From NCBI GenBank assembly GCA_035306065.1, contig DATGOL010000116.1, forward strand, positions 1-38,878: DNA of 38,878 nt, in the 5' to 3' direction. A program made the translations under genes and the position numbers. How positions within the stretch are numbered: position 1 is the stretch's first letter; the number at the start of each line of letters is the position of its first letter. Of this stretch, positions 1 to 12,623 are shown one piece after another. The DNA comes from JBBQHX01 sp035306065 (GTDB lineage: Bacteria; Gemmatimonadota; Gemmatimonadetes; Gemmatimonadales; Gemmatimonadaceae). The notes beneath the pieces are model-generated. The model saw nothing but the letters and a program-made list of their open reading frames with translations. It was not told the origin of the DNA and did not search any database.

Positions 1-471
1 GCGCAACAGCTGTCGCCACAGAGCAACATCAATAGCTGCTTCCTGATGTCCAGCGGAGCCGCATGCATGCCTGGGTCGAACGCTCTGTTCCTGACTGCTG
101 GGCAGCAGACTCCCTCCGACGAGGTGCTCTTCGAATCCGCACCGACTCCTGCCAGCAGCGAGTCCGAGAGCGACGAAGAGGCAAGCAATGGCTCGCCCTT
201 CGGCTTCATGACCAGCGGCGTTCGCCCGTACCTTGGTCTTGGAATGGGTGCGGCACTCGCCATTGCCTTCATCCCGCAGGGAAGCGATTCACCCGCAACG
301 TTCAGCTTCTCGGCGAACGACGAAACGGTGAACACCACGCCGGTTGGCAACAGCCCGTCTCTGAATGACGTGGTGGTCACGCCAGAGCCGATCTCCATGG
401 CCCTCCTGGGCACCGGCCTCGCCGGCATGGGTGGAGTTGGTGCACTGCGCCGTCGTCGCCAGCAGCGCTAA
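1..471 (+). CDS. PEP-CTERM sorting domain protein (5' partial)
   Basis: The last 30 or so residues form a classic PEP-CTERM sorting signal: a Pro-Glu-Pro motif (TPEP), a Gly/Leu-rich hydrophobic stretch (residues about 117-134 from the ATG at 46) and a terminal RRRRQQR cluster. In the known family this tail is recognised by an exosortase, which cuts it and releases or anchors the protein at the cell envelope. The rest is low-complexity, rich in Ser, Glu, Asp and Thr, with one other hydrophobic patch near residues 63-77. The reading frame stays open to base 1 and no signal peptide follows the ATG at 46, so the true start probably lies outside the window. No exosortase gene is present here. The role of the mature part cannot be told from the sequence. 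Confidence 0.75.
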   Translation, partial: AQQLSPQSNINSCFLMSSGAACMPGSNALFLTAGQQTPSDEVLFESAPTPASSESESDEEASNGSPFGFMTSGVRPYLGLGMGAALAIAFIPQGSDSPATFSFSANDETVNTTPVGNSPSLNDVVVTPEPISMALLGTGLAGMGGVGALRRRRQQR

Positions 472-526
472 AAAGTCTGAACGGCACGCAACAGGACTAG
501 GGACGGACCGACCGCGCGCCGACTGA

Positions 527-569
527 ACGACAAAGGGCCCCGGGCATCATGCCCGGGGCCCTTTGTCGT
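527..569. terminator. Bidirectional hairpin terminator
   Basis: A perfect 20-bp inverted repeat (arms 527-546 and 550-569, loop TCA) is very GC-rich in its core and lies between two convergent genes, the PEP-CTERM gene ending at 471 and metH ending at 618. The arms end in a short AAAG/CTTT block rather than a long T tract. It could act on both strands. Confidence 0.85.
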
Positions 570-617
570 TCTCACGCATCAGGATTGTTGACTGCGCTCA
601 TCAACATCGGTCGCCAA

Positions 618-4361
<3,744 letters not shown>

Positions 4362-4444
4362 TCTAAGGCTTTCCGGAGGGCAACCGACGCCGCCCTGCGA
4401 GGCTATATTTTCGGTCGCCGAGTCCCCGCCTTCAGCACCGTGAA

Positions 4445-6340
4445 ATGACTGCCTCTCCAAGCCGCGACCATCTCCGCGAACGAATCCGCAACCCGGAGGA
4501 GCTCATCGTCTTTGACGGCGCGATGGGCACCATGCTTTATCAGCGCGGCGTGTTCATCAACCAGTGCTACGATGAGCTGAACCTCACGGCCCCGGACCTG
4601 GTTCGCTCGGTGCACGCGGATTATGCCCGGGCCGGCGTGGACGTGCTGGAAACGAACACCTTCGGCGCCAACCGTATGAAGCTCAGGCAGTACGGGCTGG
4701 AAGACCGGGTTGCGGCAATAAACGAAAGTGCCGTTCGGCTCGCGCGCGAAGCTGCCGAGTCTGCCGGCAGGCCCGAAGTACTCATTGCGGGCGCCGTTGG
4801 GCCGCTCGGCGTACGCCTCGAACCGTATGGTCCCACCAGCAGGGAGGAGGCGCGTGAGGCGTTCGCGGAACAGTGCGCCGCACTTGCTGAGGCTGGTGCA
4901 GATCTCTTTGTCTTCGAGACGTTCGGCGACGTTTCCGAGTTGGAGGAGGGCATCGCCGCGGCGCGTGAGGCGGCTCCCCATCTGCCCATAATCGCCCAGA
5001 TGACCGTGGGCGTGGACGGCAGAACGGCATATGGAGCAGACCCCGCATCCATCGCGCGTGCGCTGGACGCCGCCGGTGCAGACGTCGTTGGCCTGAACTG
5101 CTCCGTGGGACCTCAGACCATGCTGGAGGCCATCGAGAAGATGGTCGGCGTTACCACCCGCAAGCTCAGCGCGCAGCCGAACGCCGGCCTGCCGCGCGAA
5201 GTTGCCGGCCGGCACATGTACATGGCCACGCCCGAGTACATGTCCACCTATGCCCGTCACCTGGTTCAGAGCGGAGTTCGGGTGGTTGGCGGGTGCTGCG
5301 GAACCACGCCGGAGCACCTGGGGGCCATGGTGGAGGCCCTTCGCTCCATCGTCCCGCGCCAGCGTCACGATCGCGCCCCTGCGACTGCGACTCGTTCCGG
5401 TGTCGCTCCCGGCGGCACCGCACTGGCGCCGGACGTTGCCGCTGTCCCGCTCGCCGCACGGTCACGCCTGGGCAGAAAGCTGGCGGATGGTGAGTTCGTG
5501 ACGTCCGTGGAGATAGTTCCGCCGCGCGGTTCAGACGCCACCCGCCTGATCACGGACGCCAGGCGCCTTGCCGACGCGGGCGTTGACGCCGTGAACATAC
5601 CGGATGGACCGCGCGCCCAGAGCCGGATGAGCGCCATTGCAGCGAGCGTCCTCCTGGAACAGCAGGCGGGCATCGAGGCAGTAACGCACTACTGCTGCCG
5701 CGACAGAAACCTGCTCGGCATGCTCAGCGACCTGCTCGGCGCGTCGGCACTCGGGCTGCGGAACATGCTGCTCATCACGGGCGACCCGCCCAAGATGGGC
5801 CCCTATCCCGATGCCACCGCGGTGTTCGACATAGACGCAATCGGTCTCACGAACCTGGTGAACAACCTGAATCACGGTCGGGACCCGGGCGGCAACTCCA
5901 TTGGGGCGCCAACGCAGTTCGTGATCGGCGTGGGGGTGAATCCCGCGGCGCTGGACCTCGAGCACGAGCTGAAGCGCTTTGCATGGAAGGTGGAGGCTGG
6001 CGCCGAGTATGCGATTACGCAGCCGGTGTTCGATGCGGTTCAGCTGGAGAAGTTCCTGCGCATCACGAGCGATTTCCGAGTGCCTGTGATAGCCGGCATC
6101 TGGCCACTGGCGTCGTTGCGGAACGCGGAGTTCCTCGCGAACGAGGTGCCCGGGGTTTCGATACCGGAAGCCGTGCTCGCCCGAATGCGTGCGGCGCACG
6201 AGAAGTCCCGGGAGCACGCCACCGAGGAAGGACTGGCCATCGCGCGCGAATTGCTGGAGGGCGTGCGAGACCTGGTGCAGGGAGTTCAGGTGTCTGCACC
6301 ATTCGGGAAGGTGGAACTGGCACTGAAGGTGTTTGCCTGA
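4445..6340 (+). CDS. Bifunctional homocysteine S-methyltransferase / methylenetetrahydrofolate reductase
   Basis: A two-domain fusion of 631 residues. The N-terminal half (about 1-300) is a homocysteine methyltransferase barrel with the start motif IVFDGAMGTML and the three zinc ligands Cys219 (GLNCSVG) and Cys284-Cys285 (GGCCGTTP). The C-terminal half (about 335-631) is a MetF-type reductase barrel with FVTSVEIVPPRG, ITGDPPKMG and EYAITQPVFD, which reduces 5,10-methylene-THF to 5-methyl-THF using FAD. The same architecture is known from Bacillus YitJ. The methyl donor of the first domain cannot be read from the sequence; S-methylmethionine, betaine and methyl-folate are all possible in this superfamily. 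The neighbouring metH on the other strand lets the reductase half feed methyl-folate to it. The ATG at 4445 is clear from homology, but no good Shine-Dalgarno sequence precedes it. Confidence 0.94.
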   Translation: MTASPSRDHLRERIRNPEELIVFDGAMGTMLYQRGVFINQCYDELNLTAPDLVRSVHADYARAGVDVLETNTFGANRMKLRQYGLEDRVAAINESAVRLAREAAESAGRPEVLIAGAVGPLGVRLEPYGPTSREEAREAFAEQCAALAEAGADLFVFETFGDVSELEEGIAAAREAAPHLPIIAQMTVGVDGRTAYGADPASIARALDAAGADVVGLNCSVGPQTMLEAIEKMVGVTTRKLSAQPNAGLPREVAGRHMYMATPEYMSTYARHLVQSGVRVVGGCCGTTPEHLGAMVEALRSIVPRQRHDRAPATATRSGVAPGGTALAPDVAAVPLAARSRLGRKLADGEFVTSVEIVPPRGSDATRLITDARRLADAGVDAVNIPDGPRAQSRMSAIAASVLLEQQAGIEAVTHYCCRDRNLLGMLSDLLGASALGLRNMLLITGDPPKMGPYPDATAVFDIDAIGLTNLVNNLNHGRDPGGNSIGAPTQFVIGVGVNPAALDLEHELKRFAWKVEAGAEYAITQPVFDAVQLEKFLRITSDFRVPVIAGIWPLASLRNAEFLANEVPGVSIPEAVLARMRAAHEKSREHATEEGLAIARELLEGVRDLVQGVQVSAPFGKVELALKVFA

Positions 6341-6367
6341 GTGCTGCTGAAGGTGTTCCCCTGAGTG
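6323..6367. repeat. Short tandem duplication of a gene's 3' end
   Basis: A 21-base unit (6323-6343) is repeated 24 bases downstream (6347-6367) with two mismatches. The first copy encodes the last residues LKVFA and the TGA of the fusion gene; the second copy lies just after the stop and still reads LKVFP-stop. It looks like a recent slippage duplication across the stop codon. Confidence 0.8.
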
Positions 6368-6480
6368 TTGCAGCGGCACGTCCCGCGCGTTGGTTAGATT
6401 CCGGCTCCCCACGTGCTCGCTGTCGCGCGAGGGGATAATCGCTGCCACATTCCGGAATCTGACCACACTCTGACTGCATA

Positions 6481-7629
6481 ATGTCGCACCTGCCTCTCAC
6501 CACACTCACCGAAGACGAGATTCTCTTCCGTGATGCCGTAGCCGACTTTGCCAGGGCGGAGGTTGCCCCGCGCGTTCGCGCGATGGAGGACGCCGGCCAG
6601 CTCGATCCCGAGCTCATCCCCATGTTCTTCGACCTCGGCCTCATGGGCATCGAGGTACCCGAGGAACTGGGCGGTGCGGGCGGTTCGCTGATGATGGTGA
6701 CGCTGGCAGTGGAAGCGCTCTCGCAGGTTGATGCATCGTCTGCGATTCTCGCGGACGTGCAGAACACGCTGGTGAACTACCCGATTCGCCGGTACGGCAG
6801 CGACGAGCAGAAGTCGCGCTACCTCACCCGCCTCACCAGTGACACGGTGGGCGCGTACGCTCTTTCCGAGCCGTCGTCCGGCTCAGATGCATTCGGGCTG
6901 GAAACGCGCGCGGAAAAGAAGGGCGACGAATGGATACTGAATGGTCGCAAGATGTGGATCACCAACGGCGCCGAGGCAGGGGTGTTCGTGGTGTTCGCCA
7001 CCGTTGATCCCGCGGCAGGGTACAAGGGGATCACCGCTTTCATCGTCGAACGCGACTTTCCGGGCTTTTCGGTTGGCAAGAAGGAGCAGAAGCTGGGCAT
7101 TCGCGCATCCAGTACCACCGAGCTTATACTCGACGGATGCAGGGTGCCTGACGCAAACGTGCTCGGCCCCGTGGGCCAGGGCTACAAGGTGGCGATCGAG
7201 ACGCTCAACGAGGGACGCGTGGGAATCGGCGCGCAGATGATAGGAGTTGCAGCCGGTGCATTGAACGCCACGCGCGAATACCTGAAGGAGCGCAAGCAGT
7301 TCGGACAATCCCTTTCCGAGTTCCAGGGAATTCAGTTCCAGTTCGCGCAGGCCGCCACGGAGCTCGAAGCCGCACGCCTCATGGTGTACAACGCCGCACG
7401 AATGAAGGACGCGGGGCAGGACATCGCCCGTGAGGGCGCAATGGCCAAGCTCTTCGCCTCGCAGGTGACAGAGCGGGTTACCTCGCTGTGTGTGGAGCTG
7501 TTCGGCGGTTACGGCTACACCCGCGACTACCCGGTGGAAAAGTTCTATCGCGATGCGAAGATCGGCACCATCTACGAGGGCACGTCGAACATGCAGCTGC
7601 ATACGATTGCCCGGAGCGAACTCCGATGA
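6481..7629 (+). CDS. Acyl-CoA dehydrogenase (short/medium-chain type)
   Basis: An FAD-dependent enzyme that makes the trans-2 double bond in an acyl-CoA, passing electrons to electron-transfer flavoprotein. The length (382 residues) is normal for the family. Recognisable parts are the N-terminal helical domain, the flavin and substrate segment (YALSEPSSGSDAF, then WITNGAEAGVFVVFATVD), the family signature around IETLNEGRVGIGAQMIGVA, and the C-terminal catalytic-base region DYPVEKFYRDAKIGTIYEGT, with the candidate base Glu366 in the position used by butyryl-CoA dehydrogenases. The substrate chain length cannot be fixed from sequence alone; butyryl/short-chain and isovaleryl-type substrates are both possible. 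No ETF or other beta-oxidation gene lies beside it. It is followed after 40 bp by the asparagine synthase gene, which looks functionally unrelated. Confidence 0.95.
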   Translation: MSHLPLTTLTEDEILFRDAVADFARAEVAPRVRAMEDAGQLDPELIPMFFDLGLMGIEVPEELGGAGGSLMMVTLAVEALSQVDASSAILADVQNTLVNYPIRRYGSDEQKSRYLTRLTSDTVGAYALSEPSSGSDAFGLETRAEKKGDEWILNGRKMWITNGAEAGVFVVFATVDPAAGYKGITAFIVERDFPGFSVGKKEQKLGIRASSTTELILDGCRVPDANVLGPVGQGYKVAIETLNEGRVGIGAQMIGVAAGALNATREYLKERKQFGQSLSEFQGIQFQFAQAATELEAARLMVYNAARMKDAGQDIAREGAMAKLFASQVTERVTSLCVELFGGYGYTRDYPVEKFYRDAKIGTIYEGTSNMQLHTIARSELR

Positions 7630-7669
7630 CCTTCGCCGCGCCTGACGTTTACCCGGACATTACCCGCTG

Positions 7670-9604
7670 ATGTGTGGTATAGCCGGATTCTGGCGCGGCA
7701 GGGGGCAGTTCGACGGGCAGGAGGTCATAGAGGCCATGACCTCCTGCATGCACCACCGCGGGCCAGACGATTCAGGCCGCTGGCTGGACAGCGATGCCGG
7801 AGTAGGGCTCGGACACCGCCGTCTCTCCATCATTGACGTTTCTCCGTTGGGACACCAGCCGATGGAGAGCGCAAGCGGACGCTACGTGGTGGTGTTCAAT
7901 GGAGAGCTGTACAACTTTGCGACTGTCCGCGACGAGCTACGTGCGCTCGGCCATTCCTTCCGGGGCGGTTCGGACACCGAGGTGCTCCTTGCCGCAATCG
8001 AGCAGTGGGATGTGACGGAGGCGCTCACGCGCCTGCATGGCATGTTCGCAATCGGCTTGTGGGACCGCCGGGAACTTCGCCTGACGCTTGCCCGCGACCG
8101 GCTGGGTGAGAAGCCGCTCTACTACACCATGAACGGCGGCAGGCTGGCGTTCGGCTCCGAACTGAAGGCCCTGCGTCACTGCCCGGGTCCTGCGCTGGAG
8201 ATCGATCGCGGGTCGCTCGCACTCTTCTTTCGCCACCACTACATACCCGCACCGCACACCATTTTCAGCGGCGTGCACAAGGTGATGCCCGGCACCGCGC
8301 TCACCGTCACGTTCAACGGCACCTTCCAGGTGCGCGAGAGCACATTCTGGAGCCTTGCTGACGTTGCGCGGAAGGGAGCGAAGAATCCATTCAGTGGTTC
8401 GCTGGCAGATGCCGCATCCGAGCTGGACGAGCTGCTCTGCAGCGTTGTGCGGGACGAGATGGTGTCCGACGTTCCGCTCGGCGCGTTCCTTTCCGGCGGA
8501 GTAGACTCGTCAACCATCGTTGGCGTCATGCAGCGTGTAGCCTCGCGTCCGGTACGCACGTTCACGATCGGTTTCACGGAGCCGGCGTATGACGAGTCGC
8601 CACACGCGGAGGCTGTTGCGAAACATCTGGGCACCAGCCATACCACGCTGATGATCACGCCGGCCGATGCACAGGCCGTGATCCCGCTGCTGCCCGCCAT
8701 CTACGACGAGCCCTTTGCCGACTCCTCGCAGGTGCCGACGTACCTCGTGTCGCGCATGGCGAGCGAGCACGTGACGGTAAGTCTTTCCGGCGACGGCGGA
8801 GACGAACTGTTCGCGGGCTACTCCCGCTACCCGCAGTCGAGCGCAGTCTGGAGCAGACTGCAGGGTACGCCGGCGGCAATCCGGAGCCTGGCGGGGACAG
8901 CAATGTCCGCAGTGCCCGTTCCGCTGCTGGCAGGTGCGGGCAGGATGCTCGCGGGCGGTGACGATGGCGGGCTGGAAGCCAGGTGGACGCGGCGCGCTCG
9001 CCTGAACCAGGCACGAAGCGATATCGAGGTATTCCGCGAACTCGTTTCCATGTGGAACGACCCATCGAGCCTGCTCGGCCCGGTAACGGAGCCCGAGTAT
9101 GCCTTTACCAGTCCGCCGGCCGTTGCTGCTTCGCTGGACCCCATTACGCGACTGTGCCTGATGGACGCGCTCACCTACCTGCCGGACGACATCATGGTAA
9201 AGGTGGATCGAGCGGCGATGGCTGTGAGCCTGGAGACACGTGCGCCATTTCTGCATCCCTCGATCGCGGAATTTGCGTTCCGCCTGCCGGTAGACCTGAA
9301 GTATCGTGATGGCCGCGGGAAGCTGGTGCTTCGTGAGGTGCTGGACCGCTACGTTCCGCGTGAGATGATCGAGCGCCCGAAGCAGGGTTTTGGAGTGCCG
9401 ATCACGCACTGGCTTCGTGGAGAGCTTCGTGACTGGGCGGATGACTGCCTGGATCCGGATGCCATCCGCAGGCAGGGACATCTGCTGCCAGGCAAGGTGT
9501 CCGACCTGTGGCAGCGCCACAGATCCGGGCGTGAGGACCGATTCGTTGAGCTGTGGCCGGTGCTGATGTTCCAGAGCTGGCTCGCCCACTGGGGCGTGGA
9601 ATGA
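7670..9604 (+). CDS. asnB: Asparagine synthase (glutamine-hydrolysing)
   Basis: Converts aspartate, ATP and glutamine to asparagine, or performs a related amidotransfer. The protein starts MCGIAGFW, so Cys2, the glutaminase nucleophile after Met removal, is intact. The class-II amidotransferase domain covers about 1-215, with HRGPDDSG and FNGELYNF. The synthetase domain follows with the ATP pyrophosphatase loop FLSGGVDSS (about 276-284) and SLSGDGGDELFAGY. At 644 residues it is slightly longer than E. coli AsnB (554) and matches the common actinobacterial/exopolysaccharide-associated subgroup. Unlike the lasso cyclase at 19714 in this window it keeps the Cys, so the two are easily told apart. 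The membrane-protein gene at 9639 follows after 34 bp. Confidence 0.95.
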   Translation: MCGIAGFWRGRGQFDGQEVIEAMTSCMHHRGPDDSGRWLDSDAGVGLGHRRLSIIDVSPLGHQPMESASGRYVVVFNGELYNFATVRDELRALGHSFRGGSDTEVLLAAIEQWDVTEALTRLHGMFAIGLWDRRELRLTLARDRLGEKPLYYTMNGGRLAFGSELKALRHCPGPALEIDRGSLALFFRHHYIPAPHTIFSGVHKVMPGTALTVTFNGTFQVRESTFWSLADVARKGAKNPFSGSLADAASELDELLCSVVRDEMVSDVPLGAFLSGGVDSSTIVGVMQRVASRPVRTFTIGFTEPAYDESPHAEAVAKHLGTSHTTLMITPADAQAVIPLLPAIYDEPFADSSQVPTYLVSRMASEHVTVSLSGDGGDELFAGYSRYPQSSAVWSRLQGTPAAIRSLAGTAMSAVPVPLLAGAGRMLAGGDDGGLEARWTRRARLNQARSDIEVFRELVSMWNDPSSLLGPVTEPEYAFTSPPAVAASLDPITRLCLMDALTYLPDDIMVKVDRAAMAVSLETRAPFLHPSIAEFAFRLPVDLKYRDGRGKLVLREVLDRYVPREMIERPKQGFGVPITHWLRGELRDWADDCLDPDAIRRQGHLLPGKVSDLWQRHRSGREDRFVELWPVLMFQSWLAHWGVE

Positions 9605-9638
9605 CGAAGCAAACTCGTGCGTTGCCGCTCCAGGGGCT

Positions 9639-10571
9639 ATGATGGGGCGGGGATCTCCCCCTCCATTTCAAACTGGCCTGCCTTCTGATCCGGAAAAAAT
9701 GCTCGCAGACCTTCGCCCTCGCTCTGCTGCAGAAATAGTTGACGTGAGCGTTCAGCTCTTTCGCCGGCACGCGAAACCGCTGCTCATCATCTCAGCGCTC
9801 ATCACCATTCCCCAGTTGCTGCTGGGAATCGCGATGTCGTCAACGATGCCGCAGGTGGACGCAACGCTTCCGGAGGCCGAGCTCGCCGGCGCAATGACAT
9901 GGGTGGCGCTGATCTCGTTCGTGTCTTTCGCGTGGCTCTGCGTGGGCTTCAGCGGGATTGTACTGTCGGCGTCTTCGGCATATCTCACGGACATACCTGC
10001 CGAGCCGGCACCTGCCCTGCGCGCAGGACTGGCGCGCACCTGGCGCCTGCTTATGGCCAACTTTCTTGGTTACCTGCGCGCACTTTTCGCGGCGCTGCTC
10101 GTGATGCTCGTCATCAGCATCCCGATGGCCTTCGGCGCTGCCCTGATTACCACCACGGGCCCGGTTGTCATCACCCTGGTAACCGCACTGCTGCTACTCG
10201 TGGCGACGTTCGTGTTCTGCTCCGAGCTGGGACGGGCAATGTTGATCACGCCACTGATCATGCTCGAAGATCGGGGCATATTCGATTCGCTGCGTCGTTC
10301 GCGCAGGCTCTCGTCCGGCTTCGTTATGCGCCTGGCGAGCCTTGTGTTCATCAGTATTGCCATCTATTTCGCCGTAATTGTAGGTGTACTGGCGCTTGGG
10401 CAGATGCTGCTCGGCAATGTTGTCTCGCAGGTGCTTTCCAGCCTGCTGTTCGTTCCGTTCTATCCTGCACTGGCCTGCCTGACAGTCGCGCTGTATTACG
10501 ACCTGAAGGTCCGGAAGGAGGGGCTGGATCTGGAGCTGCTCACGGAGAGCGCTCCCCAAGTCCTCGCCTGA
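9639..10571 (+). CDS. Multi-pass membrane protein upstream of a MoxR operon
   Basis: A hydrophobic protein of 310 residues, with about six membrane segments from roughly residue 45 (PLLIISALITIPQLLLGIAM) to 300. The overall look resembles the membrane domain found in glycerophosphodiester phosphodiesterase-type proteins that often sit beside MoxR/DUF58 operons. No catalytic motif is visible. Two starts are possible: ATG at 9639 behind GGGG, or ATG at 9699 behind GGAAAAA, which removes a Pro-rich 20-residue head. Its stop lies just ahead of the DUF4129-like gene, so it probably belongs to the same transcript. Function unknown; a membrane scaffold role with the MoxR set is only an inference. 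Confidence 0.8.
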   Translation: MMGRGSPPPFQTGLPSDPEKMLADLRPRSAAEIVDVSVQLFRRHAKPLLIISALITIPQLLLGIAMSSTMPQVDATLPEAELAGAMTWVALISFVSFAWLCVGFSGIVLSASSAYLTDIPAEPAPALRAGLARTWRLLMANFLGYLRALFAALLVMLVISIPMAFGAALITTTGPVVITLVTALLLLVATFVFCSELGRAMLITPLIMLEDRGIFDSLRRSRRLSSGFVMRLASLVFISIAIYFAVIVGVLALGQMLLGNVVSQVLSSLLFVPFYPALACLTVALYYDLKVRKEGLDLELLTESAPQVLA

Positions 10572-10642
10572 CGTCTGTTGCAGACTTCGCTGCCGGTACC
10601 CTGCAGTTTGCGCTGTCCTTCGCCACCTCACCCCTTCTCGCG

Positions 10643-11272
10643 GTGAATGTCTTTTCGTCAGGCCCCGTTTTCGGCGTTCCTGTCGATACCATTCCGGCAA
10701 CGGTCGTAAGGGACACACTCGCCACCATCATTGGCAGTGGTGACTACGCACGCGGTGTAGGCGAAACGCTGCTTTCCCGGCTCCTGGGGCGGCTCGAGAG
10801 CATGTGGGATGCGTTCATCAGGATGGGTGGGGAGTCGCCCGCCATAAGGTGGCTGTCCATTGGCTTCCTGGCGCTTCTGGTGCTTTCGGTGATCGCACGC
10901 GTTGTGTGGCTCTGGGTGCAGGAACGCCGCGCAATCGCGCTCCTGGAGCGCACGACCGGTGCACGACTGGCAGACGGCGAAGATCCACTGGCAGCGGCGC
11001 GCCGCGCGGCGGAGAATGGCGACCATACGGTGGCGTCGCACCTGCTCTACCGCGCACTGCTGATGCGCATCTCGGCCAGCGAGAAGGTTCGCCTGCACCC
11101 CGCCAAGACCGCTGGGGACTATGCCCGGGAATTGCGCTCGCGCAATTCGGCTGCAGCCGTTCCATTCCGGCAGTTCGCACGGGCGTACGAGCGTGCCGTG
11201 TACGGTATTCCGGTGGTTGACGCCGCTACCTGGCACGAGCTTCACGACATGGCGGAGCCGTTGCTTGCCTGA
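10643..11272 (+). CDS. DUF4129-type membrane protein
   Basis: The C-terminal half shows the DUF4129 pattern: a domain with the segment TAGDYARELR and the closing motif FARAYERAVYG, after one strong membrane segment (about residues 70-95, WLSIGFLALLVLSVIARVVW). The region before the membrane span would face outward. The start is uncertain. The open frame runs far upstream but there it is only a shadow of the preceding gene. I chose the GTG at 10643; an earlier start near 10568 (a CTG overlapping the upstream stop) would add a hydrophobic leader and make a better signal sequence. DUF4129 proteins are regular partners in MoxR-DUF58 operons. It overlaps the DUF4350 gene by 8 bases, which suggests translational coupling. 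Confidence 0.72.
   Translation: MNVFSSGPVFGVPVDTIPATVVRDTLATIIGSGDYARGVGETLLSRLLGRLESMWDAFIRMGGESPAIRWLSIGFLALLVLSVIARVVWLWVQERRAIALLERTTGARLADGEDPLAAARRAAENGDHTVASHLLYRALLMRISASEKVRLHPAKTAGDYARELRSRNSAAAVPFRQFARAYERAVYGIPVVDAATWHELHDMAEPLLA
11254..11257 (+). promoter_or_regulatory. Shine-Dalgarno deciding a TTG start
   Basis: GGAG lies seven bases before the TTG at 11265 and inside the end of the DUF4129-type gene. It is the best ribosome site in this stretch and supports the TTG start of the DUF4350-type gene over the next GTG at 11274. Confidence 0.55.
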
Positions 11273-12623
11273 CGTGCACACCCCTCCGGAGCGCGGCGAG
11301 ACGCCGCAGCAGAAGACGCTCGGCCAGCGCCTCACGAGCCCGCGCATGGTACTCGCGGCGCTCGCCGTCACCCTTTTGCTGGCCCTGCTGCTCACGCCCG
11401 AGCCGCAGGACGGGCTCATGACGACCCTCGATTCCCGCAGGACCGATGCTCGCGGAGCAAAGGCGCTCCACGATCTCGCGGATGGCCTGGGCTGGCCGGT
11501 CTCCCGAAATTCGAAGGCGCTTGCAACGCCACTCGACAGCAATGCGGTTTACCTGATCCTGGAACCGGAAAAGCAACTCTCCGCAGCCGAAATCCACGCT
11601 GTTCTGAACGCGGTCGAGCGCGGTGCCGGTCTCGTGGTAGCCGAGCTGCGCAGGGAGTTCTCGGACTCCCTGTGGAGACGCATCGGGGTGGAAAGCAGCT
11701 ACTCGTATGGGAACCTGACCACCGGCTACCGAACGGAGGAGCAGAGCTGCCCCGCCTCGCTCCAGCAACGGGGCACCTTGTCCTTTTCGGAGGATCACAT
11801 CAGCAGCTTCGGCCTCACACTGGAAAGTGGTACGAATGCGGACATCGTGCTCGCGACGATAGATCGGAATGCCTCGGTTCTGCGGATGGAGCAAGCGGCT
11901 GTACGAGAGAGGGCGCAGGGAGACAGCACTGCTGCCGACAGCCTCATGCGTGAGGCAGCCCGCAGTTCCGAAAGCGGCGGCGAGCGCGCCGAGCAGCCCG
12001 CAGTGGCGGGGTTCTCCCTGGGCAAGGGACGCGTCATGTACTTCGCGGACGGCGACCTGCTGCGAAATGACGTTCTCAGATACTGCCCCTGGGGCGCGGA
12101 CGTCCTTGCCGTGCGCTCGCTGGAGTGGGTGTCCCGCGATGAGCGGCCCCGGCTCGTGTTCGACGAATCGCACCGCAACGAACGGGTAGCAATGTGGTAC
12201 ATTCGCCTGGCAGGCCTGATTGCGAGGTCTGCCGACGGCCGCGTTGCCGGAACCCTGGCGCTGGCTGCCATTGCGCTGATTCTGTCCCTGGCGCGTCGCC
12301 CGCTGCCTGTTACATCCAGCCGAAAGCTGGAACGACGCTCGCCGCTGGAGCATGTTGATGCGCTCGCCCGCGCGTACGCGCAGGCCGGCGCAACGAAAAC
12401 GGCAGCGCGCAGGTTGGTGCGGGGGCTTCGGCGGCGCCACTCTTCCCTCGTCAGGCATGGCGATGACGAGGAATTCCTGCAACGGATCGCCGAACGTCAT
12501 CCCGCACTCTCCGAACACATTTCCGTGCTCCGGCAGGCATGCACGCAGCGCATTCCCTCCGGTCAACTTGACAGGCTCCTCGAGGCAGTTGATGCCGTGG
12601 ACGACACCATAACGAGAAAGTGA
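11265..12623 (+). CDS. DUF4350-type protein of MoxR operon
   Basis: A protein of 452 residues with an N-terminal membrane segment (about 30-43, MVLAALAVTLLLALLLT), a large middle domain of about 300 residues (starting RTDARGAKALHDLADGLGW, with GAGLVVAEL and GKGRVMYFADGDLLRND), a second membrane segment (GTLALAAIALILSLARRPL) and a basic C-terminal tail. This matches DUF4350 proteins, whose middle domain resembles a GATase/periplasmic-binding-like fold and which sit next to moxR. Biochemical function is unknown. The TTG start is chosen from the GGAG seven bases upstream. The stop codon overlaps the GTG start of moxR by four bases (GTGA), so the two are probably translated together. Confidence 0.82.
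   Translation: MPDVHTPPERGETPQQKTLGQRLTSPRMVLAALAVTLLLALLLTPEPQDGLMTTLDSRRTDARGAKALHDLADGLGWPVSRNSKALATPLDSNAVYLILEPEKQLSAAEIHAVLNAVERGAGLVVAELRREFSDSLWRRIGVESSYSYGNLTTGYRTEEQSCPASLQQRGTLSFSEDHISSFGLTLESGTNADIVLATIDRNASVLRMEQAAVRERAQGDSTAADSLMREAARSSESGGERAEQPAVAGFSLGKGRVMYFADGDLLRNDVLRYCPWGADVLAVRSLEWVSRDERPRLVFDESHRNERVAMWYIRLAGLIARSADGRVAGTLALAAIALILSLARRPLPVTSSRKLERRSPLEHVDALARAYAQAGATKTAARRLVRGLRRRHSSLVRHGDDEEFLQRIAERHPALSEHISVLRQACTQRIPSGQLDRLLEAVDAVDDTITRK

Noticed and set aside
4362..4444. Cobalamin or SAM riboswitch between metH and the fusion gene
   Set aside because: The gap is far too short for a cobalamin riboswitch and I see no SAM-box-like stems.
5531..6466. A 311-codon minus-strand frame
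   Set aside because: Antisense shadow of the MTHFR half of the fusion gene, with no recognisable motif.
7670..9604. Second lasso cyclase
   Set aside because: The protein keeps Cys2 and other glutaminase residues and has no B1, B2 or precursor gene beside it, so it is an ordinary asparagine synthase.
9899..10642. Upstream part of the open frame of the DUF4129-type gene
   Set aside because: It runs through the coding region of the preceding membrane protein in another frame and is Arg/Gly/Cys-rich with no homology. Only the part after about 10570 looks real.
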